From the NCBI GenBank assembly GCA_003448685.1, contig DLXW01000342.1, positions 1 to 5,806 on the forward strand: a stretch of DNA of 5,806 nt. Direction: 5' to 3'. The stretch comes from Cyanothece sp. UBA12306. Lineage in GTDB: Bacteria; Cyanobacteriota; Cyanobacteriia; Cyanobacteriales; Microcystaceae. Below are positions 1-5,397 of the stretch, in pieces. The notes beneath the pieces were generated by a model. That model ran no database searches and was not told the DNA's origin. It saw nothing but the letters and a program-made list of their open reading frames with translations. Both the position numbers and the translations under genes were made by a program. Numbering within the stretch: the first letter of the stretch is position 1; every line of letters starts with the position of its first letter.

Positions 1-1
1 G

Positions 2-148
2 ATTTATGCCTCGCTCCAAAAACTTTTCGCTTTCAAAAGCCAGGTTTTAGACCCAATAATTTCGATAAGATATATTCTTCAACGAAATAATCGCTTTTTA
101 TTCCCAAGTCTACTATATTATTTAGATAATCTTCTGGTTAAAAGATAA
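2..148 (+). CDS. Probable C-terminal end of an unidentified protein, cut by the left edge
   Basis: A reading frame is open from the first bases to a TAA at 146-148, giving 48 residues with no start inside the window. The other two forward frames stop sooner (TAG at 48-50, TAA at 88-90). Forty-eight stop-free codons in such AT-rich DNA is somewhat more than expected by chance. The translation is rich in Leu, Phe and Tyr and ends in LDNLLVKR, so it reads like the hydrophobic/basic tail of a folded protein. I do not recognise the family. If real, its stop codon lies inside the palindromic motif at 142-156, leaving about 80 bases before the next gene. It could also be non-coding upstream DNA that is open by chance. 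Confidence 0.4.
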   Translation: MYASLQKLFAFKSQVLDPIISIRYILQRNNRFLFPSLLYYLDNLLVKR

Positions 149-156
149 AATCTTAA
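142..156. promoter_or_regulatory. 15-base palindromic motif upstream of the symporter fusion gene
   Basis: The sequence AAGATAAAATCTTAA contains a perfect inverted repeat, AAGAT-aaa-ATCTT. The identical 15 bases recur at 2622-2636. The motif ends 72 bases before the ATG at 228, a distance very close to that of the second copy from its own gene. A further TCTTAA lies at 171-176. A TATATT at 164-169 could be a -10 box, which would put the motif in the -35 region, but no convincing -35 is visible. A shared operator is inference; the local DNA is AT-rich. Confidence 0.35.
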
Positions 157-227
157 ACGTTGTTATATTTTCTTAAGTTTTTTTCTGATCTAATTATGAG
201 ATAATTACTGGAAAAATATAGTTGATT

Positions 228-2483
228 ATGAACCCCGAGCAACGACCAACGGCTCATAGTGCCAATATATCAAATCAAATAGATACTTCTCAAAATATAC
301 CTGCAAAAAAATCGCCTAAAAAACCTAGTTTAAGTCTTTCTCAGATGATTTTAATAGCACTGTTAGGTGGTATTATTTGTGGTGTTTTTTTTGGAGAATG
401 GTGTGCTAATTTACAAATTATTGGTGATGTTTTTATTGGCCTTTTACAGATGACGGTATTGCCCGCCATTGTCTTTTCTTTAATTAGTGGAATTGGAAGA
501 TTAACTGTTGAACAAAGTACAAAATTAGCATCAAAAGCAATTTTAGTTTTATTGATGCTTTGGGGCATTGGATTTATCACTGTTTTGTTAATTCCGTTAG
601 CTTTTCCTTCATGGGAATCTGCCTCTTTTTTTAGTACAAGTTTTATTGAAGAACCAAAATCAGTTGACTTATTTGGTTTGTTTATTCCCAAAAATCCTTT
701 TAATTCTTTAGCAGATAATGAAGTTCCTGCTGTTGTAGTTTTCTGCATTTTTATGGGAATTAGTTTGATTACAATACCTCGGAAAAAGCGAATTTTAAAA
801 TTAATTGATATTCTTTCTGAATCTATGTCTAAAGTAACTAAAATGGTTGTTAAATTAACTCCCATAGGCGTTTTTGCTATTGCAGCAAGTGCAGCAGGAA
901 CTATGACTTTTCAAGATTTAGGAAGACTACAAGGTTATTTTATTACTTATATTTTAGCAACTTTAATTTTAGGGGGATTAATTTTACCTTCTATTATTGC
1001 GTCTTTAACTCCTTTCTCTTATAAAGATATTATTTCTACTGTTCAAAATACCCTGATTTTAACATTTGCAGCCGGAAAAGTATTAGTTGCACTTCCTCTA
1101 ATAGTGGATAATATAAAAACGCTGTTTAAAAAGTATGAATTGAGCAACGAAGATATTGAAGCAACTGCTGAAGTTATTGTTCCTTTAAGTTTTCCTTTTC
1201 CCCATTTAGGAAGGCTAGTTGTAATGAGTTTTATTCCTTTTTCTGCTTGGTTTGTTGGAACTCCTTTAAGCTTTTTACAGTATGGAATATTATTGCCAGT
1301 TGGATTTTTAGTTTTGTTCGGAAGTTCATCAGTTGCCATTCCATTTATGTTGGATTTAATGAGACTGCCTGCCGATATGTTTCAAGTTTTTGTTATTACT
1401 GATGTCTTAATAGATAGATTAAGTAATGTTTTAGCTGCTGTACATCTTTTTACCGTAGGAATGGTAACAACTTCTGCTTTATTTGGTTTTTTACAAATTC
1501 GTTGGAAGGGATTAAAAAACTTGCTAATTGGTGGATTGATTTTAGCAGTAATTGCTTTATTTAGTACCAAAATTTATCTAAGTAACTCTTTAGGGAAATA
1601 CGATAAAGATAAGATTATTGCTAATATGCAATTATTACAACCATCTGTATCTAGTGTAATTGTTGAGCCCAATAAAAATCCCCTTCCCTTAAAACCCAAT
1701 CAATCATTGCTTAATCGAGTTCAAGAACGAGGCATAATTCGCATTGGATATCTTCGGGATAATTTACCTTTTTCTTATACCAATGCTCAAGGAAAATTAG
1801 TAGGTTTTGATATTGACATGGCGCAAAGATTAGCTCAAGAACTTAAAGTAAAAGTTGAGTTTGTTCCCTTTAAAATTGATGAACTTAATCAGGTTTTAAA
1901 CGAAGATTATTTTGACCTAGGAATGTCAGGAATTTTAGGAACAGTAGAAAGATCTTCTGAAGAAACTCGTTTTTCTGATCCCTATTTGAATGTAACAATG
2001 GCATTAGTTGTTGCTGATCATCGAGATAAAGAGTTTGCTGATTTAGCCTCTATTAATCGAATGGAATCTCTAAAAATTGGAGTCACTGATAAACGACTAT
2101 TTGGGGATAAAATCAAGCTATATTTACCTAATGCTGAAGTAGTTTTCTTAGAATCTCCCCGTGATTTTTTTGAGAAAAAAAATAAGGGGAAAGATGTTGA
2201 TGTGCTCTTATCTAGTGCAGAAGCAGGATCAGCTTGGACATTACTTTATCCTCGGTTTCAGGTAGTTAATCCTTTTCCTCGTCAAGTCGCTATTCCCTTA
2301 GTTTATCCGTTCAATGGTCGTAATGATGCCACAATGGATGAATTTATTGATCATTGGGTTGAACTCAAAAAACTTGATGGTACTATCAATGAAGTTTATG
2401 ATTACTGGATTTTAGGGAAAGGGAGTGAGAAAAAAGAACCCAGATGGAGTGTTATTCGTAATGTTTTAGGCTGGATTAATTAA
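228..2483 (+). CDS. DAACS/SDF-type symporter fold fused to an SBP_bac_3 solute-binding domain
   Basis: The protein has 751 residues counted from the ATG at 228; a TTG at 222 is an alternative start and neither has a strong ribosome site. Residues 1-38 are polar and Lys-rich (cytoplasmic). Residues about 39-421 are a sodium:dicarboxylate symporter (PF00375-like) domain: TM2 reads LLQMTVLPAIVFSLISGIG and TM5 reads KLTPIGVFAIAA, both family hallmarks. Residues about 430-451 add a ninth hydrophobic segment after the basic loop RWKGLK. Residues about 494-731 are an SBP_bac_3 domain (GYLRDNLPFSY, GFDIDMAQRLA, TVERSSEETRFSDPY). DAACS proteins end in the cytoplasm, so the extra helix should carry the binding domain to the periplasm. 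Motifs needed for Na+ and substrate binding are changed: NMDGT in TM7 is PHLGR (325-329), the HP1 serine run is TFAAGK (279-284), and in TM8 the residues matching GltPh R397, N401 and D405 are S399, A403 and L407. It may be an atypical transporter or a membrane sensor; the substrate is unknown. Its codons look more AT-rich than those of the next gene. Confidence 0.9.
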   Translation: MNPEQRPTAHSANISNQIDTSQNIPAKKSPKKPSLSLSQMILIALLGGIICGVFFGEWCANLQIIGDVFIGLLQMTVLPAIVFSLISGIGRLTVEQSTKLASKAILVLLMLWGIGFITVLLIPLAFPSWESASFFSTSFIEEPKSVDLFGLFIPKNPFNSLADNEVPAVVVFCIFMGISLITIPRKKRILKLIDILSESMSKVTKMVVKLTPIGVFAIAASAAGTMTFQDLGRLQGYFITYILATLILGGLILPSIIASLTPFSYKDIISTVQNTLILTFAAGKVLVALPLIVDNIKTLFKKYELSNEDIEATAEVIVPLSFPFPHLGRLVVMSFIPFSAWFVGTPLSFLQYGILLPVGFLVLFGSSSVAIPFMLDLMRLPADMFQVFVITDVLIDRLSNVLAAVHLFTVGMVTTSALFGFLQIRWKGLKNLLIGGLILAVIALFSTKIYLSNSLGKYDKDKIIANMQLLQPSVSSVIVEPNKNPLPLKPNQSLLNRVQERGIIRIGYLRDNLPFSYTNAQGKLVGFDIDMAQRLAQELKVKVEFVPFKIDELNQVLNEDYFDLGMSGILGTVERSSEETRFSDPYLNVTMALVVADHRDKEFADLASINRMESLKIGVTDKRLFGDKIKLYLPNAEVVFLESPRDFFEKKNKGKDVDVLLSSAEAGSAWTLLYPRFQVVNPFPRQVAIPLVYPFNGRNDATMDEFIDHWVELKKLDGTINEVYDYWILGKGSEKKEPRWSVIRNVLGWIN

Positions 2484-2523
2484 ATTTAGTAACTTAGTTA
2501 TTCAAAAATTAAAATGTTGAAAG

Positions 2524-2566
2524 TTGGGTTTTAATCAATAAACCAATGGTAACAAGACCAGTTTTT
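2524..2566 (+). terminator. Possible weak terminator after the symporter fusion gene
   Basis: TTGGGTTT (2524-2531) can pair with AAACCAA (2540-2546) with one bulged G. It is followed by a second short hairpin, TGGT (2547-2550) with ACCA (2557-2560), and then a run of five T at 2562-2566. The stems are short and AT-rich, so termination is a suggestion only. Confidence 0.25.
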
Positions 2567-2569
2567 AGT

Positions 2570-2581
2570 GTGATTGATCAC
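2570..2581. promoter_or_regulatory. Short palindrome GTGAT-TG-ATCAC in the 2484-2709 gap
   Basis: GTGATTGATCAC has perfect 5-base arms around a TG centre and lies about 130 bases upstream of the DUF2252 start. It resembles the half-sites of CRP/FNR-family operators, but the spacing between TGTGA and TCAC is 4 rather than the 6 bases of a CRP-type site. It could be an operator for another regulator or chance. Confidence 0.2.
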
Positions 2582-2621
2582 TTTAAATTAAGTAATGTAA
2601 AAAAAATAAGGACTAGCAAAC

Positions 2622-2647
2622 AAGATAAAATCTTAATGCTTTAAGAT
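2622..2647. promoter_or_regulatory. Nested palindromes upstream of the DUF2252 gene, sharing the 142-156 motif
   Basis: The 15-base AAGATAAAATCTTAA at 2622-2636 is identical to 142-156. Its right half also pairs onward: ATCTTAA (2630-2636), loop TGCT, TTAAGAT (2641-2647), a perfect 7-base stem. Two mutually exclusive hairpins, AAGAT/ATCTT and ATCTTAA/TTAAGAT, therefore share the middle arm. The 15-mer ends 74 bases before the ATG at 2710. It could be an operator or, if transcribed, a leader structure. A TATATT at 2680-2685 is a possible -10 box. Confidence 0.35.
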
Positions 2648-2709
2648 AAAGATAGTTAAATTTTACAGTTAAACAATAATATATTTAACAATAACATAGG
2701 ACTAATTAA

Positions 2710-4137
2710 ATGGAACAACATCCTTATTTTTTGCGAGAAGATGTAGAACCTTGGCAGAGAGATCTTCCTTACAATCCTCATTTGGCTTTAGAACCTTGGC
2801 CAAGACGAAATGAAATAGGAAAAGCCTTACAAAAAAAAATTCCCTTAGAAAGTTTAGGTGAATATAAAAAATTAGAAAATCGTCCTAACCCATTAGATAT
2901 TATTCAAACAACAAATCAGGGTCGTCAAGAACATTTAATTCCTCTAAGAATGGGGCGTATGGCAGCATCTCCGTTTACATTTTTGCGTGGTGGTGCTGCT
3001 GTTATGGCTTGGGATCTTGCTCAAAGTCCTATATCTGGTTTGCAATGTGTAATTGATGGGGATGCTCACTTAAATAATTTTGGACTGTATGGAACACCCC
3101 AACGTAATGTAGTTTTTGACCTCGATGACTTCGATGAAGCAACTATTAGTGCTTGGGAATGGGATCTCAAACGTTTAGCAGCTAGTGTTAATGTTGCTGG
3201 ACGAGAAAATGGACTCAGTAAAAGCGATCGTCGAGAAGCAGTGATCAATTGTGTATCAGGTTATCGAGAAAATGCAAACTATCTCCAAAGTTTAAGAATA
3301 TTGGAAGTTTGGTATCTCCATCATCAACCAGGGGAAACACAACCTGTCTTTAAACCCGACGCAAAAACCCGAAAAGTATTGGACAAAGCAGTAAAAAAAG
3401 CGCAACAACGTACTAATGTTACCTTACTCGACAAAGTTGCTTATCGGTCTGTGGAAGGGGGATGGAGATTTTCTGATGACCCACCAATTTTAACTCGTAC
3501 CGATGATAAGACAGCAGAACAAGTCATTAATTCTCTGACTTCCTATGCTGATACCTTATCCCCAGAACGTGCTTATATGTTCCAACGTTACCGTGTTGCT
3601 GATGTTGCTCATCGGGTTGTTGGAGTTGGTAGTGTGGGACTTCAAGCTTATTTAGTGATGTTTTTTGGCAACGATGATAATGATCCTCTATTTCTACAGG
3701 TTAAAGAAGCTGCTAGTTCTGTCTTTGAACCCTATATTCCTTCTTTACCCCCAGAAGCGACTCATAATGGTCGCAGAGTCGTTTTGGGACAACGGGTATT
3801 ACAAGCAACAACTGATGTCTTGTTAGGTTGGACAACAATTAACCAACGACCTTTTTATGTGCGTCAGATGAAGAATATGAAAGGTTCTATTCCCATCGAA
3901 TGGCTAAAAGGATCGGCTTTTTTCATGTATGCTCGTGCCTGTGGGACATTACTAGCTAGAGCCCATGCTCGTGGAGGAGATATTGCCAAAATTGCCGGAT
4001 ATTGTGGGACATCAGACTATTTTGAGCAGGTAATTGCAGATTGGGCAGAAGCTTATGGCAATCAAACAGAACAGGATCATGAGATCTTAGTTAAAGCGAT
4101 TAGTCATGGCAAAATTCAGGCTGACATGGGAATCTAG
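2710..4137 (+). CDS. DUF2252 family protein, kinase/APH-like motifs
   Basis: The protein has 475 residues and starts at an ATG with AGGA (2698-2701) 8 bases upstream. No signal peptide or membrane segment is visible, so it is probably cytosolic. It carries the typical DUF2252 (PF10009/COG4320) blocks: SPFTFLRGGAA (87-97), IDGDAHLNNFG (115-125), FDLDDFDEA (136-144), WDLKRLAAS (151-159), RVVGVGSVG (302-310), FLQVKEA (328-334), VVLGQRVLQ (357-365), and CGTLLARAHARGGD (411-424). Length fits the family and it looks intact. The biochemical role is not established to my knowledge. GDAHLNN resembles the HGDxHxxN catalytic loop of aminoglycoside phosphotransferases, and the following FDLDD resembles their metal-binding Asp. 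A Gly loop plus Lys (GVGSVG, K332) lies downstream rather than upstream of these, hinting at a permuted kinase fold (inference). It is preceded by a 226-base gap with palindromes and is convergent with mobA. The family assignment is firm; the function is open. Confidence 0.93.
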   Translation: MEQHPYFLREDVEPWQRDLPYNPHLALEPWPRRNEIGKALQKKIPLESLGEYKKLENRPNPLDIIQTTNQGRQEHLIPLRMGRMAASPFTFLRGGAAVMAWDLAQSPISGLQCVIDGDAHLNNFGLYGTPQRNVVFDLDDFDEATISAWEWDLKRLAASVNVAGRENGLSKSDRREAVINCVSGYRENANYLQSLRILEVWYLHHQPGETQPVFKPDAKTRKVLDKAVKKAQQRTNVTLLDKVAYRSVEGGWRFSDDPPILTRTDDKTAEQVINSLTSYADTLSPERAYMFQRYRVADVAHRVVGVGSVGLQAYLVMFFGNDDNDPLFLQVKEAASSVFEPYIPSLPPEATHNGRRVVLGQRVLQATTDVLLGWTTINQRPFYVRQMKNMKGSIPIEWLKGSAFFMYARACGTLLARAHARGGDIAKIAGYCGTSDYFEQVIADWAEAYGNQTEQDHEILVKAISHGKIQADMGI

Positions 4138-4150
4138 GAGTTAATTTTAG

Positions 4151-4168
4151 ATACAAATGCCTTTGTAT
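4151..4168. terminator. Shared terminator-like hairpin between convergent DUF2252 and mobA genes
   Basis: ATACAAA (4151-4157) and TTTGTAT (4162-4168) form a perfect 7-base stem with a TGCC loop, 13 bases past the DUF2252 stop. The right arm reaches the mobA stop codon (4168-4170). The U-tracts on either side are weak, so a bidirectional terminator is likely but not certain. Confidence 0.5.
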
Positions 4169-4770
4169 TAGTTAATATCAAATCGGAAAATAATGCTACT
4201 GTTATTAATCATTTGCCAATCTTCTGGAGTATTACAATTGAATAAAATTTGAGGATCACTAACTATTAATTCCTCAACCAACTCTTGAGTTAACCATTTT
4301 TGAAAAGATCTTCCCCCTGACTTAATGAATCTTTCTAGGGAGTCTAAACAATTGTAGCGATAGAAACCGGATAAAGGTTCCCATCCCTGGGAATTTCGGG
4401 GTAAAAAAGCGATCGCATTTTTAGACACATTTCTTAAGGATTTTAACCATCTTTCTAGCTCAAATTGAGTTAAATTAGGTAAATCACAGGCCAATAATAA
4501 AACCCAGTCTGTTTTAACCTGAGTTAATGCTTGGAAAAAACCGACTAAGGGACCTTCTCCTCTGATTTTTTCGAGGATTAAATGACAATCTGCTGGAATT
4601 AAGCTTTGATAACGTTCAATCCAAGGAGTGATAATATAAACTTGAGAGGTACATTCTTGAGCAATAGTTGCTATGCGTTGTAGTAAAGGAACCCCTTGAA
4701 TGGTTATTAGGGCTTTATCTTGTCCCATGCGTGAACTTTTCCCACCAGCAAGGATAATCGTAGTTACCAT
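4168..4770 (-). CDS. mobA: Molybdenum cofactor guanylyltransferase
   Basis: MobA joins GTP to Mo-molybdopterin to give the guanine dinucleotide cofactor (MGD) used by enzymes such as cyanobacterial nitrate reductase NarB; it is cytosolic. The 200-residue product shows the nucleotidyltransferase hallmarks: LAGGKSSRMGQDKAL (7-21), the nucleotide-binding loop; GEGPLVGF (71-78); LLACDLP (92-98) with the metal-binding Asp96; EPLSGFY (131-137); GGRSFQKWL (152-160); and FNCNTPEDW (187-195), near the usual FxNxNTPED end motif. The start at 4770 gives MVTTIILAGG, the normal distance from start to motif, with GGAAG 10 bases upstream. The frame stays open to 4833, but that extension translates a heptamer tandem repeat and is unlikely to be protein. 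An ATG at 4788 is a second option with no ribosome site. The gene is convergent with DUF2252 and divergent from the small membrane protein. It contains a HIP1 site. Confidence 0.93.
   Translation of the reverse strand: MVTTIILAGGKSSRMGQDKALITIQGVPLLQRIATIAQECTSQVYIITPWIERYQSLIPADCHLILEKIRGEGPLVGFFQALTQVKTDWVLLLACDLPNLTQFELERWLKSLRNVSKNAIAFLPRNSQGWEPLSGFYRYNCLDSLERFIKSGGRSFQKWLTQELVEELIVSDPQILFNCNTPEDWQMINNSSIIFRFDIN
4409..4416. repeat. HIP1 octamer GCGATCGC
   Basis: A perfect palindromic HIP1 element inside mobA. HIP1 is heavily over-represented in many cyanobacterial genomes and supports the cyanobacterial origin of the window. A near match, GCGATCGT, lies at 3224-3231 in the DUF2252 gene. 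Confidence 0.85.
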
Positions 4771-4781
4771 AATTTTAGGTG

Positions 4782-4786
4782 CTTCC
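4782..4786 (-). promoter_or_regulatory. Ribosome binding site that favours the mobA start at 4770
   Basis: On the minus strand GGAAG lies 10 bases before the ATG at 4770-4768. The competing ATG at 4788 has only AT-rich repeat sequence upstream. This decides for the shorter, 200-residue MobA. Confidence 0.5.
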
Positions 4787-4814
4787 ATAATTGATAATTG
4801 ATGACTGATTACTG
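4787..4814. repeat. Heptanucleotide tandem repeat (four units)
   Basis: Four consecutive 7-base units read ATAATTG, ATAATTG, ATGACTG and ATTACTG. They fill most of the 55-base gap between the divergent mobA and small membrane protein genes. Heptamer tandem repeats (STRR-like) are common in cyanobacterial intergenic DNA. The divergence of units three and four suggests an old array. Confidence 0.6.
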
Positions 4815-4825
4815 TTGAATATTTT

Positions 4826-5146
4826 ATGAACAATCATGATCCCTTAAAAGAAAGAAAGCTACAAAAATTACAATTAATTATTCATTTAATTCCTTTAATA
4901 GGTATTATCCCTTCCTGGTGGACCATCTATCGAAATCAAGGTACTAATGCAGAACTATCTACCAGTCGTTTATCCATTAGATTAACCTTAGTTTGGCTGA
5001 TTATCTATGGTTTATTATGGTTAGGTTCTCTGCAAACTTCAGAGTTTCTCAGCTTACGATTATTGTATCTCAATGGTTTAGCTACATCAGGTTATATTCT
5101 TACTTGTTTAGTGTTAATGTTTAGGGTTTGGCAACAGAAAAAATAA
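4826..5146 (+). CDS. Small three-helix membrane protein, conserved-hypothetical type
   Basis: The product has 106 residues. After a short basic N-terminus (MNNHDPLKERKLQK) there are three hydrophobic segments at about 15-34, 51-69 and 77-99, and a basic end (RVWQQKK). The first carries IPLIGIIPSWWTIYR; a polar, Ser/Arg-containing loop (NAELSTSRLSIR) links segments one and two. It resembles small cyanobacterial membrane proteins that I remember only as hypotheticals, and I cannot name a domain with confidence. The ATG at 4826 is the only usable start near the N-terminus, although it lacks a clear ribosome site. It is divergent from mobA by 55 bases, so the two may share a regulatory region. 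Heptamer repeats lie at both of its ends, the downstream one beginning at its stop codon. No function can be inferred from the context. Confidence 0.75.
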   Translation: MNNHDPLKERKLQKLQLIIHLIPLIGIIPSWWTIYRNQGTNAELSTSRLSIRLTLVWLIIYGLLWLGSLQTSEFLSLRLLYLNGLATSGYILTCLVLMFRVWQQKK

Positions 5147-5164
5147 TTCATAATTCATAATTTA
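5144..5164. repeat. Heptanucleotide tandem repeat (three units) at the stop of the small membrane gene
   Basis: The units read TAATTCA, TAATTCA and TAATTTA, and the first three bases are the TAA stop codon of the preceding gene. The unit differs by one base from the TAATTGA phase of the upstream array at 4787-4814, so related arrays bracket the gene. Confidence 0.55.
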
Positions 5165-5271
5165 TTTAGTTTGTTATTTTTCAATAAAGAAGTATCAACA
5201 CTTACAGAATTAACTGGTTAATCTGTCACAATTCTAGAAAGTTCCATCTTTTTGGATCGAACGAGAATATG

Positions 5272-5298
5272 CACTAGGGTCTATTACTTTCTCTAGTG
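5272..5298. repeat. Inverted repeat (hairpin) in the 5147-5397 gap
   Basis: CACTAG (5272-5277) pairs with CTAGTG (5293-5298). The stem can extend inward by a G-T and a G-C pair, leaving a loop of about 11 bases. There is no T-run directly after it, so it is not a classic terminator for the small membrane gene. An operator or leader structure is possible. Confidence 0.35.
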
Positions 5299-5306
5299 AT
5301 TCGTGC

Positions 5307-5350
5307 TACATTAAGAAATGTAACTATTATCTAATTTAATCTTTACATTT
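5307..5350. promoter_or_regulatory. Inverted repeats over the -35 region of the bilin lyase gene
   Basis: AAATGTAA (5316-5323) and TTACATTT (5343-5350) are perfect 8-base inverted arms separated by 19 bases. The middle arm can also pair with an earlier copy: TACATT (5307-5312), loop AAGA, AATGTA (5317-5322). TACATT therefore occurs twice on one side and its complement once between. The right arm coincides with the predicted -35 box, as expected of a repressor or activator site. It does not match the GTA-N8-TAC pattern of NtcA. Confidence 0.4.
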
Positions 5351-5370
5351 AATCACTGTTGTGATATAGA
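5342..5370 (+). promoter_or_regulatory. Predicted sigma70-type promoter of the bilin lyase gene
   Basis: TTTACA (5342-5347) is separated by 17 bases from TATAGA (5365-5370), matching the TTGACA/TATAAT consensus at 5 of 6 and 4 of 6 positions. Transcription would begin near 5377, about 20 bases before the ATG at 5398, leaving room for the ribosome site AAGAGG (5382-5387). Confidence 0.55.
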
Positions 5371-5397
5371 ACAAATAATTTAAGAGGTTAGTACCAG

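Noticed and set aside
341..865. Long minus-strand open frame opposite the symporter domain (174 residues)
   Set aside because: It is antisense to a clearly coding, motif-rich gene, has no domain features, and is explained by the low frequency of reverse-frame stops over hydrophobic codons.
1043..1570. Two minus-strand open frames (1043-1339 and 1382-1570) opposite the symporter fusion gene
   Set aside because: Both are shadows of the same gene, with Lys/Asn/Thr-rich compositions typical of antisense translation and no recognisable start context.
2569..2582. CRP (SyCrp1)-type binding site
   Set aside because: TGTGA and TCAC half-sites are present but separated by 4 bases instead of 6, and the last A of TCACA is missing.
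3066..3248. Minus-strand open frame of 60 residues inside the DUF2252 gene
   Set aside because: It lies opposite the most conserved DUF2252 motifs (GDAHLNNFG to WDLKRLA), whose codon constraints explain it; the product is low-complexity Ser/Arg-rich.
5316..5350. NtcA (nitrogen control) site upstream of the bilin lyase gene
   Set aside because: NtcA recognises GTA-N8-TAC; here GTA and TAC lie in arms separated by a much longer spacer and no 8-base spacing is found.
5147..5397. Riboswitch, tRNA or further short gene in the gap before the lyase gene
   Set aside because: No open frame with a credible start, no tRNA arms and no recognisable riboswitch core were seen; only repeats, hairpins and a promoter can be supported.
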